Shown here: piece after piece, positions 4,977 to 7,292 of the stretch | Numbering within the stretch: position 1 is the first letter of the stretch | How the letters are laid out: every line of letters starts with the position of its first letter | Origin: RGIG3009 sp045590855 | GTDB lineage: Bacteria; Bacillota; Clostridia; Oscillospirales; Acutalibacteraceae | Assembly: GCA_045590855.1 (NCBI GenBank) | Contig: JAZNRV010000111.1 | Span: 1-7,292, forward strand | Reading direction: 5' to 3' | DNA length: 7,292 bases | Notes under the pieces: model-generated | Seen by the model: the letters and a program-made list of their open reading frames with translations, nothing else | The model's database searches: none | Told to the model about the DNA's origin: nothing | Made by a program: the position numbers and the translations under genes

Positions 4977-7241
4977 ATGTCTGCTGTATCAACCGGAAAA
5001 TTATTTGAGGTAGCTTCTCGTATTCGCGAAATGCGCGAAATCGGCAATATTTCCGTAGAAGAAATGGCGCAAAAAACAGAAGTTTCCTTGGACGATTATG
5101 TCGCGTACGAATCCGGAACGCGAGATTTGCCGTTTAGCTTTATCCACAAATGCTCTTTGGTATTCGGTATTGGTATTACGGATTTGATGGAAGGTCAAAG
5201 TGCCCACCTTTCTTCCTACACCGTCACGCGCAAAGGCGAAGGACAACAAACCGCCAAAGAAAACGGCATTGAAATTAAAAACTTGGCACCGTTATTCCGT
5301 AAAAAAATTGCCGAGCCTTTTTGGGTAAAATATGATTTTGATGAAAAGCTGCAAAACGAGCCGATTGCCTTGGCAACACACTCCGGTCAAGAATTTGACT
5401 TTATCATGAGCGGCCGTTTGAAAATCCAAATCGGTGACCACGTAGAATATTTGAGCGAGGGTGACAGCATCTACTATAACAGTTCTACCCCACACGGTAT
5501 GGTCGCAGTCGACGGCAGAGATTGCTTGTTTGTGGCTGTTGTTTTGCCGGGTGAAGATAGTTCCGAAACGCTCGTTCGCGAAACCCTCGCGCCCGTTCAT
5601 AATCAATCCCGCCTGGTAGGCAGTAAATTCATTGAAACCACCGAAAATGAAAACGGCGAGTTATTGGATATCAAATTCCACAATGAAGATACGTTCAACT
5701 TTGCGTTTGATGTTGTGGATGAAATCGCCAAAAAGAACCCCGATAAAGTGGCAATGGTACATGTGGACAGTGCCAAAAACGAACGTCGCTTTACGTTCCG
5801 TGATATGCGCCGTCATTCCAACATGTGCGCCAACTATTTCAAATCACTCGGCATCAAAAAAGGTGACCGTGTCATGTTGGTCCTAAAACGGCATTATCAA
5901 TTCTGGTTTGCTATTTTAGGTCTACACAAATTGGGCGCGGTGGCGATTCCCGCTACCAATTTGTTGCAAGAACACGACTTTGATTATCGTTTTAATGCTG
6001 CCGGTGTTTTGGCGATTGTCTGCACGGCCGATGGTGACGTTGCCCATCAAGTGGATTTGGCCATGGCCGCCAGTCCCACCGTCAAACACAAAATTTTGGT
6101 AGGCGGCACACGTGACGGATGGCACAATTTTGACGACGAATACAAGCTGTTCAGCACCCATTTTTATCGAGACGAAGAAACCCCTTGTGGTGATGACCCC
6201 ATGCTGATGTTCTTCACCTCCGGTACAACGGGATACCCCAAAATCGCGTTACATAGCTATAAATATCCGCTAGGCCATTATATCACCGCCAAATACTGGC
6301 ACGGTGTTCACGAAAACGGATTGCATTTTACCATTTCCGATACCGGCTGGGGCAAAGCGTTGTGGGGAAAACTGTATGGTCAATGGCTGTGTGAAGGCGC
6401 GGTCTTCACCTACGATTTTGACCGTTTTAACGCTACCGATATTTTGCCGATGTTCGCCCAGTATAATATCACCACTTTCTGTGCACCCCCTACCATGTTG
6501 CGGATGTTGGTAAAGGAAGACATTTCAAAATACGACCTTTCCTCCATCAAACACATCACCACCGCGGGCGAAGCCTTGAATTTGGAAGTTTACAAACAGT
6601 TTGAAAAAGCCACCGGTCTTTCCATTATGGAAGGTTTCGGTCAAACGGAACTCACCCTGACGATTGCGAACTTAATGGGCACCAAATGCAAACCGGGTTC
6701 CATGGGCAAACCCGTGCCGCTGTATGACATTGATTTACTGGATTCCGAGGGCAACCCCGTTGCTACCGGTAAACCGGGGGAAATTGTAGTAAAAACCTCC
6801 GAAAAAATCCCTTGCGGTTTATTCCTCGGTTATTATCAAAACGACGAAAAAACCAACGAAGTATGGCACGACGGTTATTACCACACAGGCGACTTGGCAT
6901 GGCGCGATGAAGACGGTTTTTATTGGTATGTCGGCAGAGCCGATGACGTTATCAAATCTTCCGGTTACCGCATTGGGCCCTTTGAGATTGAAAGCGTTAT
7001 CATGGAACTCCCCTACGTTTTGGAATGCGGTGTTTCTGCCGCCCCCGACGAAGTGCGCGGTCAGGTAGTCAAAGCCAGTATTGTGCTGACCAAAGGCACC
7101 GTTGGTACCGAAGAACTCAAAAAAGAAATCCAAGAGTATGTCAAAACCCATACAGCACCGTACAAATACCCGCGTATTGTGGAATTCAAAGACGAACTTC
7201 CCAAAACCATCAGCGGAAAGATTCAGAGAAACAAGCTTTGA
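4977..7241 (+). CDS. XRE HTH - cupin - acyl-CoA synthetase (AMP-forming) fusion protein under T-box control
   Basis: 754 residues in three parts. Residues 9-72 form an XRE/Cro-like helix-turn-helix (ISVEEMAQKTEVSLDDYVAYE with a G47-T-R turn). Residues about 120-190 form a cupin barrel with H135, E139 and H173; the usual first ligand of the HxH motif is A133. Residues about 235-754 form an AMP-forming acyl-CoA synthetase, most like the medium-chain/ACSM and acetyl-CoA synthetase branch. It has the ATP loop TSGTTGYPK (414-422), DTGWGKALWGKLYG, TTAGEALN, GFGQTE (553-558), YHTGDLAWRDEDG (D639), GRADDVIKSSGYRIG (653-667) and the catalytic lysine K748 in TISGKIQR. All catalytic motifs are intact, so it should convert a carboxylate, ATP and CoA to acyl-CoA, AMP and PPi; the acid is unknown. 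The ATG at 4977 has AGGAGGT 6 nt upstream. The in-frame ATG at 4872 lies in the T-box antiterminator and is rejected. The protein ends six residues after K748, slightly short for the family. Confidence 0.88.
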   Translation: MSAVSTGKLFEVASRIREMREIGNISVEEMAQKTEVSLDDYVAYESGTRDLPFSFIHKCSLVFGIGITDLMEGQSAHLSSYTVTRKGEGQQTAKENGIEIKNLAPLFRKKIAEPFWVKYDFDEKLQNEPIALATHSGQEFDFIMSGRLKIQIGDHVEYLSEGDSIYYNSSTPHGMVAVDGRDCLFVAVVLPGEDSSETLVRETLAPVHNQSRLVGSKFIETTENENGELLDIKFHNEDTFNFAFDVVDEIAKKNPDKVAMVHVDSAKNERRFTFRDMRRHSNMCANYFKSLGIKKGDRVMLVLKRHYQFWFAILGLHKLGAVAIPATNLLQEHDFDYRFNAAGVLAIVCTADGDVAHQVDLAMAASPTVKHKILVGGTRDGWHNFDDEYKLFSTHFYRDEETPCGDDPMLMFFTSGTTGYPKIALHSYKYPLGHYITAKYWHGVHENGLHFTISDTGWGKALWGKLYGQWLCEGAVFTYDFDRFNATDILPMFAQYNITTFCAPPTMLRMLVKEDISKYDLSSIKHITTAGEALNLEVYKQFEKATGLSIMEGFGQTELTLTIANLMGTKCKPGSMGKPVPLYDIDLLDSEGNPVATGKPGEIVVKTSEKIPCGLFLGYYQNDEKTNEVWHDGYYHTGDLAWRDEDGFYWYVGRADDVIKSSGYRIGPFEIESVIMELPYVLECGVSAAPDEVRGQVVKASIVLTKGTVGTEELKKEIQEYVKTHTAPYKYPRIVEFKDELPKTISGKIQRNKL

Positions 7242-7266
7242 GCCACGATTCTGTCGAAAAAAGCGC

Positions 7267-7292
7267 TTGACATCTGCAAAAATCAGTGATAT
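7267..7292 (+). promoter_or_regulatory. Start of a further extended -10 promoter, cut by window edge
   Basis: TTGACA (7267-7272), a 17-bp spacer ending in TGA, then TAT at the last three bases. The layout matches the promoter at 4638-4666 base for base in its conserved positions. It suggests a separately transcribed gene to the right. No hairpin terminator is visible between the synthetase stop codon (7241) and this site. Confidence 0.5.

Noticed and set aside
1..7292. CRISPR array, insertion sequence, prophage, tRNA or rRNA
   Set aside because: I saw no regularly spaced repeats, transposase motifs, terminal inverted repeats or cloverleaf-forming segments. The TGGTACC within the leader belongs to the T-box, not a tRNA.

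Overview
The window looks like chromosomal DNA of a low-to-moderate GC anaerobic member of the Bacillota (Clostridia or Negativicutes; I cannot place it further). The grounds are a T-box riboswitch leader, a solo ECF-transporter S component, a rubrerythrin, an MEP-pathway ispD, strong AGGAGG-type ribosome binding sites, and TTGACN / 16-17 bp / TGnTAYACT promoters. I see no insertion sequence, phage gene, CRISPR array, tRNA or rRNA.

Layout. (1) Positions 1-651, minus strand: most of ispD, running off the left edge. (2) Positions 652-907: a divergent promoter region with one clear promoter facing each way; the rightward transcript has a leader of roughly 110 nt. (3) Positions 908-2607: a 12-helix MFS transporter of organophosphate-antiporter (OPA) type, followed 5 nt later by a 131-codon ORF that is only the C-terminal part of a Gfo/Idh/MocA-type oxidoreductase. 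A strong intrinsic terminator closes this unit. (4) Positions 2666-3232: an ECF S component with its own promoter. (5) Positions 3229-4620: a ZIP-family metal transporter and a rubrerythrin, 31 nt apart and probably co-transcribed from a promoter whose -35 box overlaps the S-component stop codon. (6) Positions 4638-7241: a promoter, a complete T-box leader of about 270 nt with antiterminator and terminator, and a 754-residue protein fusing an XRE helix-turn-helix, a cupin and a full acyl-CoA synthetase (AMP-forming, medium-chain/ACSM-like). (7) The last 26 nt begin another promoter of the same design, cut by the window edge.

The most interesting element is item 6. A tRNA-sensing T-box, normally found on aminoacyl-tRNA synthetase and amino-acid supply genes, here controls a carboxylate-activating enzyme fused to a sensor-like HTH-cupin. 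The simplest explanation (inference) is that the enzyme feeds amino-acid synthesis by activating an amino-acid-derived acid, for example 2-methylbutyrate, to a CoA ester for reductive carboxylation. The best-positioned specifier triplet reads ATC (Ile), but the specifier loop is atypical and this reading is tentative. The ZIP-rubrerythrin pair fits metal supply to a di-iron peroxide-scavenging protein. The OPA-like transporter with its broken oxidoreductase partner looks like a decaying or rearranged uptake/catabolic unit.
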